DNA of 64,000 nucleotides from Actinomycetes bacterium (GTDB lineage Bacteria; Actinomycetota; Actinomycetes; Actinomycetales; Dermatophilaceae), in NCBI GenBank assembly GCA_023420415.1, contig JAEZWF010000029.1:62001-126000 (forward strand). The letters run 5' to 3'. Positions 51,551 to 60,187 of this stretch are shown in pieces. Position numbers and translations under genes: made by a program. A model generated the notes under the pieces. It did no database searches, was not told the DNA's origin, and worked only from the letters and a program-made list of their open reading frames with translations. Each line of letters starts with the position of its first letter. The stretch's first letter is position 1.

Positions 51551-53728
51551 ATGGCAGCGAAGGCGACGGAGATCGAGGTTCCCGGCGGCCCCGACGGCTC
51601 CCGGCAGGTGCGGATCTCGAGCCCGGACCGGCTCATCTGGCCGGACGACGAGGCCACACCAGGGGGCATCAGCAAGCTCCAGCTCGCGCAGTATGCCGTG
51701 GACGTCACCGACGGACTGATGCGCGCCCTCGTGCACCGCCCGGTCACGCTCCAGCGGTTCCCCGAAGGCATCACCGGCGAGGAGTTCTGGACCAAGAACC
51801 CGCCCAAGGGCATGCCCGAGTGGGTCGAGCCGGTCATGTGCACCTACCCCAGCGGCCGCAAGCACCTCCAGGTCGTCGTCGACGAGCCGGCCACCGCTGT
51901 CTGGGCCGTGCAGATGAACACCGTCACCTTCCACCCGTGGCCGGTCCGCACCGCCAACGTCGACAACCCGGACGAGCTGCGGATCGACCTCGACCCCCAG
52001 CCCGGGCGCGACTTCAAGGACGCCGTCGAGGCGGCATACGCCCTGCGCGAGGTGCTCGCCGAGATCGGCCTCACGGGGTGGGCCAAAACGTCCGGCAACC
52101 GCGGCGTGCACGTCTTCGTGCGGGTGGCGCCGACGCACGAGTTCCTCGACGTGCGGCACGGCGTCATCGGCATCGCGCGCGAGCTCGAGCGCCGGCTGCC
52201 CGACCTCGTGACCACAAGCTGGTGGAAGGAGGAGCGCGGCGAGCGGGTCTTCGTCGACTTCAACCAGGCGTGCCGTGACCGCACCATCGCGTCCGCCTAC
52301 AGTCCGCGCCCCCTGCCGGGCGCGCCGGTGAGTATGCCGGTGAGCTGGGAGGCGCTGCGCGACGTCACCACCGCGGACTTCACCGTACGGACGGTGCCGG
52401 GGATCTTGGCCGCCGACGGTGACGCGTGGGCCGGGATCGACGATGCGATCGGCGATGTGTCGGGCGCAATTGCGTTGTGGGACAAGGACGTCCACGAGAG
52501 GGGCCTGGGCGAGCTGAACTTCCCGCCGGACTACCCGAAGATGCCGGGGGAGCCGCCGCGGGTGCAGCCGAGCAAGCGTCGCAAGGACAAAGCCGACGAC
52601 GAGTACATGACGCCCAAGGCAGACCGCGACGCCGACCTGCGCAAGCTCTGGGGGCCGGTCGTGCCGCCGGTGCCGCCGATGCTGGCCAAGCCGGTCAAGG
52701 CGATCCCGCGCGACGGCGAACACCTCTTCGAGCCGAAGTGGGACGGGTTCCGCTCGATCATCTTCCGGTCCGGTGACCAGGTCGAGATCGGCAGCCGCAA
52801 CGAGAAGCCGATGACACGCTACTTCCCCGAGGTGGTCGAGGCGGTCAAGGCCAACTTCCCCGACCAGGCCGTCATCGACGGCGAGATCGTCCTCATCAAC
52901 CCCGAAACGGGGGACCGGCTCGACTTCGACGCGCTGCAACAGCGCATCCACCCCGCGGCCAGCCGCGTGAAGAAGCTGGCGGCCGAGACGCCGGCGAGCT
53001 TCGTCGCGTTCGACCTGCTCTCCCTCGGCGGCGAGGACCTCATGGAGCTGCCCTTCGAGCAGCGCCGCGAAGCGCTCGAGACCGCCCTGGCGGATGCGCA
53101 GGCGCCGGTGTTCCTCACCCGGGCCACCCGCGACCCCGACGTCGCCCAGGAGTGGTTCGAGCAGTTCGAGGGGGCCGGTCTCGACGGCGTCATCGCCAAG
53201 CCGCTGGACATCGCCTACACCCCTGACAAGCGCCTCATGCTCAAGATCAAGCACGAGCGGACAGCCGACTGCGTCGTGGCGGGCTACCGCACCCACAAGA
53301 GCGGACCCGACGCGATCGGGTCGCTGCTGCTCGGGCTCTACACCGACGACGGCACGCTGCAGAGCGTCGGGGTCATCGGGGCCTTCCCGATGGCCCGCCG
53401 CAAGGAGCTCTTCGAGGAGCTGCAGCCGCTGGTCACCGACTTCAGCGACCACCCGTGGGCGTGGGCCGAGCCGGAGATGGGCAGCCGCACCCCGACCAGC
53501 GGTGCCGGCAGCCGGTGGAACGCTGGTAAGGACCTGTCCTTCACGCCGCTGCGGCCCGAGCGCGTGGTCGAGGTGCGCTACGACCACATGGAGGGCATCC
53601 GGTTCCGGCACACCGCCCAGTTGTCGCGGTGGCGCCCCGACCGCGAGCCGCGGTCGTGCACCTACGAACAGCTCGAGGAGCCCGTGAGCTTCGACCTCGC
53701 CGAGGTGCTCGGCGACGGGGAGCAGTGA
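51551..53728 (+). CDS. ligD: Fused primase-polymerase / ATP-dependent DNA ligase (LigD-like, no nuclease domain)
   Basis: DNA end-joining enzyme, 725 aa. The N-terminal ~300 residues are a LigD-type archaeo-eukaryotic primase: metal Asp pair in RIDLDPQPG (D146, D148), SGNRGVHVFVRV, and a third Asp in VFVDFNQ. A charged linker (residues ~335-370, SKRRKDKADDEYM) leads to an ATP-dependent ligase with the nucleotidyl Lys K396 in EPKWDGFRS, later IDGEIV and KIKHERTADCVV motifs, and an OB-fold C-terminus. The 3'-phosphoesterase domain found in mycobacterial LigD is absent. No ku gene is in the window. It is co-translated with the following hydrolase (TGATG). Confidence 0.93.
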   Translation: MAAKATEIEVPGGPDGSRQVRISSPDRLIWPDDEATPGGISKLQLAQYAVDVTDGLMRALVHRPVTLQRFPEGITGEEFWTKNPPKGMPEWVEPVMCTYPSGRKHLQVVVDEPATAVWAVQMNTVTFHPWPVRTANVDNPDELRIDLDPQPGRDFKDAVEAAYALREVLAEIGLTGWAKTSGNRGVHVFVRVAPTHEFLDVRHGVIGIARELERRLPDLVTTSWWKEERGERVFVDFNQACRDRTIASAYSPRPLPGAPVSMPVSWEALRDVTTADFTVRTVPGILAADGDAWAGIDDAIGDVSGAIALWDKDVHERGLGELNFPPDYPKMPGEPPRVQPSKRRKDKADDEYMTPKADRDADLRKLWGPVVPPVPPMLAKPVKAIPRDGEHLFEPKWDGFRSIIFRSGDQVEIGSRNEKPMTRYFPEVVEAVKANFPDQAVIDGEIVLINPETGDRLDFDALQQRIHPAASRVKKLAAETPASFVAFDLLSLGGEDLMELPFEQRREALETALADAQAPVFLTRATRDPDVAQEWFEQFEGAGLDGVIAKPLDIAYTPDKRLMLKIKHERTADCVVAGYRTHKSGPDAIGSLLLGLYTDDGTLQSVGVIGAFPMARRKELFEELQPLVTDFSDHPWAWAEPEMGSRTPTSGAGSRWNAGKDLSFTPLRPERVVEVRYDHMEGIRFRHTAQLSRWRPDREPRSCTYEQLEEPVSFDLAEVLGDGEQ

Positions 53729-54909
53729 TGGCGACGCCCCAGCGGGTCGCGGCCCGCAAGGCGGCTGCGGCCGGCGCGATCGCCGGTGGCGCCCTCGCCG
53801 CGACGGCGGCGGCCAGCACGCTCGGCGCCGCGGCATACTTTGCCCGACGCGTCCTCACCCCTGACCGGCGGCGCCCGGACGACACCTCGATCCTCACCGT
53901 CGACCAGGGCACCGTCACCCTCGACGTCACCCCCGAGACCGTCGTGCCGGGCCGCTACGGGCTGTGGCTCGACCACGAGCACGGGCACGTGCGCCTCGGT
54001 GACATCGTCGACCTCGATGAGTCGAGGGGGCGCGTGCGGCGGGAGGTGCTGGGGCTCGACTTCGGCCACCTGGCACCGGGATTCGGCCGCTGGAACCCCT
54101 ACTACTACGCCTCGCCGCCCGACCGGTCGCTGGGGCTGCCGACGCAGTACGTCGACATCGACACCGAGCTGGGAACCATGCCCGCCTGGGTGGTGCCGGC
54201 GCCGGTGCCGAGCGAACGTTGGGCGGTCCTGGTGCACGGACGCGGCGCGCGCCGCCACGAGACGCTGCGGGCGATCCGGCCGCTGCACGAGCTCGGCATC
54301 ACCGTGCTGGTTCCCAGCTACCGCAACGACCTCGGCGCGCGCAGCGGACCTGACGGTCGCTACAACCTCGGGTTGTCGGAGTGGCGTGACGTCGAGGACG
54401 CGATGCGGTATGCCGTGTCGGCCGGCGCGCGCGACCTCGTCCTCGCCGGCTGGTCGATGGGCGGGGCGATCGTCCTGCAGACGCTGGCCCGCTCGCACCT
54501 GGCCGACCGGGTGAGCGACGTGGTGCTCGATGCGCCGGTCATCGACTGGGCCGACGTCCTGACGCACCACGCAGCACTCAACGGTGTGCCCGCGCCCATC
54601 GGCGGGCTGAGCCGCGCCCTGATGGGGCGCCGCGCGGCCCGCAGGCTGGTCGGCGTGCACGAGGCGGTCGACGTGGCACAGACCGACTGGGTGGCGCGGG
54701 CGGGGGAGCTGCGGCACCGGACGCTGCTCATCCACTCGGTCGACGACGAGTTCGTGCCCGTCGGGCCGTCTTTGGCCCTGGCGGCAGCGCGTCCCGACCT
54801 CGTCACGATGCCGCGGTGGGGCACGGCCCGGCACTGCAAGGAGTGGAACGTCGACGCCGCACGGTGGGACCGCGAGGTCAGCGAGTTCCTGGCTGGTCGG
54901 CAGACCTAG
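53728..54909 (+). CDS. Alpha/beta hydrolase, membrane-anchored
   Basis: A 393-aa hydrolase. An N-terminal Ala/Gly-rich hydrophobic segment (residues ~12-40) ending before YFARRVLTPDRRRP is a likely membrane anchor. A beta-rich ~130-residue region precedes the fold. The catalytic triad is Ser in GWSMGGA (~residue 250), Asp in SVDDEFVP, and His in ARHCKEW close to the end. The ATG overlaps the ligase stop, so it is translationally coupled to DNA end joining, although no functional link is evident. Overlaps the convergent RibD-like gene by 4 bases. Substrate unknown. Confidence 0.86.
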   Translation: MATPQRVAARKAAAAGAIAGGALAATAAASTLGAAAYFARRVLTPDRRRPDDTSILTVDQGTVTLDVTPETVVPGRYGLWLDHEHGHVRLGDIVDLDESRGRVRREVLGLDFGHLAPGFGRWNPYYYASPPDRSLGLPTQYVDIDTELGTMPAWVVPAPVPSERWAVLVHGRGARRHETLRAIRPLHELGITVLVPSYRNDLGARSGPDGRYNLGLSEWRDVEDAMRYAVSAGARDLVLAGWSMGGAIVLQTLARSHLADRVSDVVLDAPVIDWADVLTHHAALNGVPAPIGGLSRALMGRRAARRLVGVHEAVDVAQTDWVARAGELRHRTLLIHSVDDEFVPVGPSLALAAARPDLVTMPRWGTARHCKEWNVDAARWDREVSEFLAGRQT

Positions 54910-55631
54910 CGCCGCACGAGCCAGCGGCCCATCACCGTGCCCTCCTCCTCGACCAGGACCGTCGGCTCGAGGCCGACCGTGAGGTCACCACCCCGGACGA
55001 TGCGCGGGTGCGAACCCCCGACGACCCGAGGGGCCAGCGAGAGGTCGACCTCGTCGACGATGCCGGCGTCGAGCATGCTGCCGAACAGGCTGGGCCCTCC
55101 CTCGGACAAAATGCGGCGAAAACCCTTGCGCTCCAGTTCTTTTCGCATCAGGAGAAGGTCGACCTCGTCGTCCCCGGCGAGGATGACGTTGTCGCTGCCG
55201 AGGATGTCGCGGGCCCGTTCGAGGGCGGCGGGGTCGGCGCCGTGCCGGGTCACGAGAAGGGCCGAACCCGCCGGGGACGACATGTCCGCCACCCGGGCCG
55301 GCAGCTCGGCAGTGCGGCTCACCACGACGAGCGGCGGCGACGTGGGGTCCTCGTCGCGCAGCACCGTGTACTGCTCCGCCCGCACCGTCCCGGCGCCGAC
55401 GACCACGACGTCGGCCAGCTCGCGCAGCACCCGGAAGACGCGCCCGTCGGCCTCGGTGTTGATGCTGCCCGAGAGTCCGTCGGCGCCGGTCGCCGCGCCG
55501 TCCACCGTCGACACGAAGTTGACGCGCAGCCACGAGCTGTCCGGCGGCACGGCATACACCTGGCGCAGCTGTGCGTCGTCGATGTCGCTGCCGGGTGCGG
55601 GGGAGCCGGGCGGCCCCAGGAGGATGCGCAT
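54906..55631 (-). CDS. RibD C-terminal / dihydrofolate reductase-like protein
   Basis: A 241-aa NADPH-dependent reductase-like protein of the RibD_C family. Conserved segments: NFVSTVDGAATG (DGxxxG), DVVVVGAGTVRAEQY, and FRRILSEGGPSLFGSML. It resembles 5-amino-6-(5-phosphoribosylamino)uracil reductase but stands alone, without the deaminase domain or riboflavin genes, so a different pterin-like or pyrimidine substrate is possible. ATG start at 55631, divergent from the ZapE-like gene across 43 bases. Confidence 0.87.
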   Translation of the reverse strand: MRILLGPPGSPAPGSDIDDAQLRQVYAVPPDSSWLRVNFVSTVDGAATGADGLSGSINTEADGRVFRVLRELADVVVVGAGTVRAEQYTVLRDEDPTSPPLVVVSRTAELPARVADMSSPAGSALLVTRHGADPAALERARDILGSDNVILAGDDEVDLLLMRKELERKGFRRILSEGGPSLFGSMLDAGIVDEVDLSLAPRVVGGSHPRIVRGGDLTVGLEPTVLVEEEGTVMGRWLVRR

Positions 55632-55661
55632 GGCCGCAGTGTGCCCCACTCGTACGCTCAT

Positions 55662-55667
55662 TACGCT
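55662..55667 (+). promoter_or_regulatory. -10 element (TACGCT) for the ZapE-like gene
   Basis: TACGCT lies 7 bases before GTG 55675; leaderless arrangement. Confidence 0.5.
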
Positions 55668-55674
55668 GCACACC

Positions 55675-56676
55675 GTGCCCGGCTCCATCACCGAACGTTC
55701 CCCCCAGCTCGACCGTGACCGTCTCGTCCGCGAGCTGGTGCCGCCGCCGCGCTTCGACGCCGAGCGGTTCGGCACCTACCGGCCGGGCCCCGAGCACCCG
55801 AGCCAGGCCGCCGCAGTGGCACGGCTCGAGGAGTATGCCGCCGGGCTGGGGCCGCGCCCGGGGCGCCGGTGGGGGTTCGGGCGCGGCAAGGCGGTGGAGG
55901 CAAAGGGGATCTACCTCGACGGCGGGTTCGGAGTGGGCAAGACGCACCTGTTGGCGTCGCTGTGGCATGCGGCAGAGGGGGCGAAGGCGTTCGGGACGTT
56001 CGTGGAGTACACGAATCTCGTTGGTGCCCTTGGTTTCCAGCCCACCGTGGATGCGCTGAGCACGCATCAACTGGTGTGCATCGACGAGTTCGAGCTGGAC
56101 GACCCCGGGGACACCGTGCTGATGGCCACCCTGCTGGGGCGGCTGGCGGAGGCGGGTGTGTCGCTGGCCGCGACGTCGAACACCTTGCCGGATGCGTTGG
56201 GGGAGGGCCGGTTCGCAGCCGAGGACTTCCTGCGCGAGATCCAGGCGCTGTCATCGCGTTTCGAGGTGCTGACGATCGACGGTCCCGACTATCGGCACAC
56301 CGACGCGCTGGGCAGTCCGACGCCGTTGTCGCAGGACGAGGTCGTGGCCGCGACGGCCGCGGACACGGCACTGCTCGACCACTTCGTCGACGTGACGCGA
56401 CACCTGTCGACGGTGCACCCCAGCCGCTACCGGGCGATGCTCGACGGCGTCGCTGCGGTGGGGTGGACCCACGTGCGGCCGGTGACCGACCAGGCTGTGG
56501 CGCTGCGGCTCGTGGTGCTCGTCGACCGGCTCTACGACGCCAAGATCCCGGTCTACGCCAGCGGCACACCGCTGCACGAGATCTTCTCCCCGGAGATGCT
56601 GGCCGGGGGTTACCGCAAGAAGTACTACCGCGCGATCTCGCGGCTCACGTCGCTCGCGGCTCACAGCGCCGGATGA
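55675..56676 (+). CDS. zapE: AFG1/ZapE-type cell-division ATPase
   Basis: P-loop ATPase of the AFG1/ZapE family, 333 aa; E. coli ZapE acts at the Z-ring. Walker A GGFGVGKTHLLAS is at ~85-97, Walker B LVCIDEFELDD at ~137-147, sensor-like AATSNTLPD, and an Arg finger region in FLREIQALSSRFE. The C-terminal Y-R-K-K-Y-Y-R-A-I-S-R-L motif is typical. The GTG at 55675 is set by the -10 element. PPK2 follows with a 12-base gap. The actinobacterial role is inferred from the family. Confidence 0.88.
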   Translation: MPGSITERSPQLDRDRLVRELVPPPRFDAERFGTYRPGPEHPSQAAAVARLEEYAAGLGPRPGRRWGFGRGKAVEAKGIYLDGGFGVGKTHLLASLWHAAEGAKAFGTFVEYTNLVGALGFQPTVDALSTHQLVCIDEFELDDPGDTVLMATLLGRLAEAGVSLAATSNTLPDALGEGRFAAEDFLREIQALSSRFEVLTIDGPDYRHTDALGSPTPLSQDEVVAATAADTALLDHFVDVTRHLSTVHPSRYRAMLDGVAAVGWTHVRPVTDQAVALRLVVLVDRLYDAKIPVYASGTPLHEIFSPEMLAGGYRKKYYRAISRLTSLAAHSAG

Positions 56677-56688
56677 TTGGATGCCCTC

Positions 56689-57660
56689 ATGGCCAAGAAG
56701 GGCAAGGGCAAGGACAAGGACAAGGGCAAGCGCACGTCGAAGAAGTCGAAGGACCTCAGGTCCTCGAAGGCCTCGACCAAGACCTCCGCGAAGGGCGCCA
56801 AGAAGTCGAAGACGAAGGTGGCCGCACCCACGTCGTTCACCGAGGCGTTGCGCGTCGGGCCGGACTTCGAGCTGGCCGACCTCGACCCGCGCGCCACACC
56901 GGGGTTCGACGGCGACAAGTCCGCCGGCGAGGCTGCACTCGCGTCGGGCGCCGGTGAGATCGGCGAGCTGCAGGAGCGGCTCTACGCCGAGTCCAGAGGC
57001 GGCGGCAACCGTTCGCTGCTGCTCGTGGTGCAGGGCATGGACACCTCCGGCAAGGGCGGCATCATGCGGCACGTCGTCGGCCAGATGGACCCCCAGGGCG
57101 TGAAGTACACCGCGTTCAAAGCGCCGTCGGCCGAGGAGAAGCGGCACCCGTTCCTGTGGCGCATCCGCAACGCGCTGCCGGGCGCCGGTCAGATCGGCGT
57201 GTTCGACCGGTCGCAGTACGAGGACGTCCTCATCGCGCGTGTGCGCGACCTCGTTCCCCGCGCGACGTGGTCTCGGCGTTACGGGCAGATCAACAACTTC
57301 GAGGCCAAGGCCGTCGAGGACGGCACCACGATCATCAAGGTCATGCTGCACATCTCCCCCGAGGAGCAGAAGGCGCGGCTCGGTGAGCGCCTCGACCGGC
57401 CGGACAAGTACTGGAAGTTCAACCCCGGCGACATCGACGAGCGGGAGCTGTGGCCGGAGTACCAGGAGGCCTACCAGGCCGTCCTCGACAAGACGTCGAC
57501 GGACGACGCGCCTTGGTTCGTCGTGCCGGCGGACCGCAAGTGGTACGCCCGCCTGGCAGTGCAGAACCTCGTCCTGGAGCACCTCGAGCGGATGGACCCG
57601 CAGTGGCCGCCGGCGGACTTCGACGTGGCCGAGCAGCAACAGCGCCTCGCCGAGACCTGA
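56689..57660 (+). CDS. ppk2: Polyphosphate kinase 2
   Basis: Polyphosphate-dependent nucleotide phosphotransferase, 323 aa. Walker A GMDTSGKGG (~residue 117), the lid-type HPFLWRIRNALPG, Walker B FDRSQYEDVL and the conserved R-R-Y-G-Q-I-N-N-F-E block identify a single-domain PPK2. The first ~45 residues are extremely Lys-rich (KGKDKDKGK, SKKSK), unusual for the family, and may bind polyphosphate or nucleic acid. The ATG at 56689 is used; an in-frame TTG at 56677 overlaps the ZapE stop region. Whether AMP, ADP or both are phosphorylated cannot be told here. Confidence 0.93.
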   Translation: MAKKGKGKDKDKGKRTSKKSKDLRSSKASTKTSAKGAKKSKTKVAAPTSFTEALRVGPDFELADLDPRATPGFDGDKSAGEAALASGAGEIGELQERLYAESRGGGNRSLLLVVQGMDTSGKGGIMRHVVGQMDPQGVKYTAFKAPSAEEKRHPFLWRIRNALPGAGQIGVFDRSQYEDVLIARVRDLVPRATWSRRYGQINNFEAKAVEDGTTIIKVMLHISPEEQKARLGERLDRPDKYWKFNPGDIDERELWPEYQEAYQAVLDKTSTDDAPWFVVPADRKWYARLAVQNLVLEHLERMDPQWPPADFDVAEQQQRLAET

Positions 57661-57728
57661 GCCGAGCTCGTCCGCCCCCGCGTCAGGGGCCCTGTGGACA
57701 ACTCAGCGGTCGGTCCCGGCGTTCTCGC

Positions 57729-57734
57729 CAGACT
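57729..57734 (+). promoter_or_regulatory. -10 element (CAGACT) for the Asp-box lipoprotein
   Basis: CAGACT lies 6 bases before ATG 57741. It deviates from TAnnnT at the first base. Confidence 0.35.
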
Positions 57735-57740
57735 CGAGGC

Positions 57741-60182
57741 ATGAGGACGTGGGGAGACAAGGGCCGGTCGGCGTGGCTGCGGGGCACGCCGGTGCTGCTG
57801 ACGGTTGCAGTCGTGGCGACGATGCTCGGGGGCTGCAAGGACGATGACGGCGGGGGTCGAACGGGATCGGCGGCATCGACGTCGCCGCCCCGGCCACAGT
57901 TCCAGCCGGCGCCTGCCGGGGCGGGGTCGGCTGGGCAGGGCGGAGCATGGTCCTCCCTGACGGGCGTTGCCGACGACGGGGAAACAGTCGTAGCGGTGGG
58001 GACGGCGCAGACGGCTGGGGTGACCCAGCCGTGGTTCGTCCGCTCGACCGACTCGGGTGACACGTGGCAGCTCGCGTCGGTCACCCGGGACAGTGCCCCG
58101 GCGAACACGCTGTCCGACCAGGCGGATCTGGTGGTGCACGGTCGGCTGGGCTGGCTCGCCATGGGGTCCGCAGACCGAGGCGCTGCCGTGTGGACGAGCA
58201 GTGACGGATCGTCCTGGGTCCGTCAACGGACGTCGGTTCCGGCGTTCCGTGCCGGGGACGACGTCACCGGCGTCGCCGCTCACCCAGCGCTCGGCTGGGT
58301 CGCCGTGGGGACCGCGGCCGGTGTGAACGGCCAGAGTGCGACCGTGCCGGTGGTCTGGTCGAGTTCGGACGGGCGTACCTGGAAACGAGCCGAGTCACCA
58401 GCCGGCCTCGCGGTGAAGGGCGCGACCGTCAGCCCCACCGGGGTTGTCGTCATCGGCAGGCGAATCCTGGTTTCCGGCACGACGGACTTCGAGGGGTGGG
58501 AGGCGCTGGACGGTGAGGGGCCCGACTACCAGGCATCGGTGTTCACCAGTGACGACGGTGCCCGCTTCACGCGCCGCGCGATGTCCGCGCAGGTGCAGGA
58601 GCGGACGCGCAGCAGCGCGAACGGAATTCGTGTTGTTGACGGACATCCGGTGGTGCTGCTGCGCATCAGTCACGACGGCACCGACAGCTGGGACGGAGGC
58701 GTCGACGTCGGCACGGCGGACGGCAAGTCGTGGCGGCACCAGGCGGTCAACGCGTTGGCCACGACGGCGGAGGAGAACCTCAGTGCCCTGGACGGCGCCA
58801 AGGGTCGATGGGTCTTCGGTGGGTCGACGATCTCGGCTGCGCCCGACGCGGTCCTCGCGGCTGGGGCGGACGCGGAGCGGGCCAAGGCGGTCAGCGACGT
58901 GAGCCTGCGTGGTCCGGGAGAGCAGGACATCTCGGACGTGGCGCTCGTCGGCGCGCGAGGGATCGCCGTGGGTACGACGGTGCGGGAGGGCTCGACGAGC
59001 GGGCAGATGTGGAGGGTGGAGGGATCAACCGCCCGAGCGGTGTCAGTGCCGCGTCCACGTCAGCAGGTCACCGTGTCCTTGAGCGGGCTGACGATCTCGG
59101 GCAGCCAGGTCGTGGCATCCGGGACGGCGGGGCGGCCGACCGTGTGGACCTTCGACGGCAGTGCGACGACGCGGAACACGGGTTTTGCCCTGCCCGGGGC
59201 CTCCGCGAGTGACGACACCTATGTGGTGCGACCGGTGGACCTCGGGGCAGGACGAGTGCTGCAGATGGCCACCACGACAACGGGCGACGTCTCGAGGGTC
59301 AGCGGGTGGCTGCGCGACGACGCCAACACGTGGTCGCCGCTGGACGTCTCGGCGCTGGGTCCGCGGGGCACGTTCCACCAGACGGCGGTCATCGGGGCCG
59401 CCGTCAAGGGCACCACGTGGGTCGTGGCGGGTTGGGGTTGGGACTCCGAACGCAGCGACGGCAGGATCTGGGTCACGCGGAACGGCGGCAAGAGCTGGTC
59501 GGAGGCTCGCTCGGGCAGCAAGTCCACCGATCCTGGGTCGAGACCGACGTACACCGGCCTGTGGGCACCCGCAGACGGTGGCGTCGCGGTCAGCGACGTG
59601 ACCGCGACGGACGCTGGTTTCGTGGCCGTCGTCAACCAGTGGGACGAGCAGGACCGGACCGTCCCGCGATGGGTCTCCAGCCGCGACGGCCGGACGTGGA
59701 CGGTCCCTGCCGACCTTCCCCCGATCCAGGGCATGGTGTCGACCTCGGCTGAGGGTGTGGTGTCGCACGGTGCCAGCGTCGTCGTCACCGGTTCGGCGTT
59801 GACCCGGGGAGGAAGCGACCCCGTGGCGGTGCTCTGGGTCAGCACCAATGGCGGGAAGAACTGGAAGGTCGCGCGGTCCCCGGAGGGGGAGTCGGCCGAC
59901 GTCAACCGGGTGCTGGCCGTGCCTGGCGGGTGGCTCGCGCTCGGCGCCGTGGGCGAGGGCCGCGACACCGACGCGGCCGCGTGGACCAGCCGAGACGGAC
60001 TGAGCTGGAAGACGGCCGCGCTCGATGTGCCCACCGATGGGACGCGGGCGACGAAGGGGCCCGGTGAGCAGAGCTTTGCCGACGCCGTGGTGCGTTCCGA
60101 CAAGCTCGTGCTGCAGGGCACCAACATCCGGCCAGGAGGCGGCGGGCCCTACCTCGCCGAGGTGGCTGTGCCAAGGCCGTGA
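57741..60182 (+). CDS. Large Asp-box (BNR) beta-propeller lipoprotein
   Basis: An 813-aa surface protein of unknown function. A lipoprotein signal (VATMLGGCKDD, Cys ~33) is followed by a Ser/Pro/Gly-rich linker. The rest is a series of Asp-box units S-x-D-G-x-T/S-W: STDSGDTWQ, SSDGSSWVR, SSDGRTWKR, SDDGARFTR, TRNGGKSWS, SRDGRTWTV, STNGGKNWK and SRDGLSWKT, spaced for one or two seven-bladed propellers. No sialidase catalytic FRIP motif or Tyr/Glu pair is recognised, so an enzymatic role is not claimed. Neighbours do not indicate a pathway. It likely acts as a cell-surface binding or sensing protein. Confidence 0.82.
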   Translation: MRTWGDKGRSAWLRGTPVLLTVAVVATMLGGCKDDDGGGRTGSAASTSPPRPQFQPAPAGAGSAGQGGAWSSLTGVADDGETVVAVGTAQTAGVTQPWFVRSTDSGDTWQLASVTRDSAPANTLSDQADLVVHGRLGWLAMGSADRGAAVWTSSDGSSWVRQRTSVPAFRAGDDVTGVAAHPALGWVAVGTAAGVNGQSATVPVVWSSSDGRTWKRAESPAGLAVKGATVSPTGVVVIGRRILVSGTTDFEGWEALDGEGPDYQASVFTSDDGARFTRRAMSAQVQERTRSSANGIRVVDGHPVVLLRISHDGTDSWDGGVDVGTADGKSWRHQAVNALATTAEENLSALDGAKGRWVFGGSTISAAPDAVLAAGADAERAKAVSDVSLRGPGEQDISDVALVGARGIAVGTTVREGSTSGQMWRVEGSTARAVSVPRPRQQVTVSLSGLTISGSQVVASGTAGRPTVWTFDGSATTRNTGFALPGASASDDTYVVRPVDLGAGRVLQMATTTTGDVSRVSGWLRDDANTWSPLDVSALGPRGTFHQTAVIGAAVKGTTWVVAGWGWDSERSDGRIWVTRNGGKSWSEARSGSKSTDPGSRPTYTGLWAPADGGVAVSDVTATDAGFVAVVNQWDEQDRTVPRWVSSRDGRTWTVPADLPPIQGMVSTSAEGVVSHGASVVVTGSALTRGGSDPVAVLWVSTNGGKNWKVARSPEGESADVNRVLAVPGGWLALGAVGEGRDTDAAAWTSRDGLSWKTAALDVPTDGTRATKGPGEQSFADAVVRSDKLVLQGTNIRPGGGGPYLAEVAVPRP

Positions 60183-60187
60183 GCCAG

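Noticed and set aside
57741..60182. Asp-box protein as a sialidase
   Set aside because: Asp boxes are present but the FRIP motif, Arg triad and Tyr/Glu catalytic pair were not recognised.
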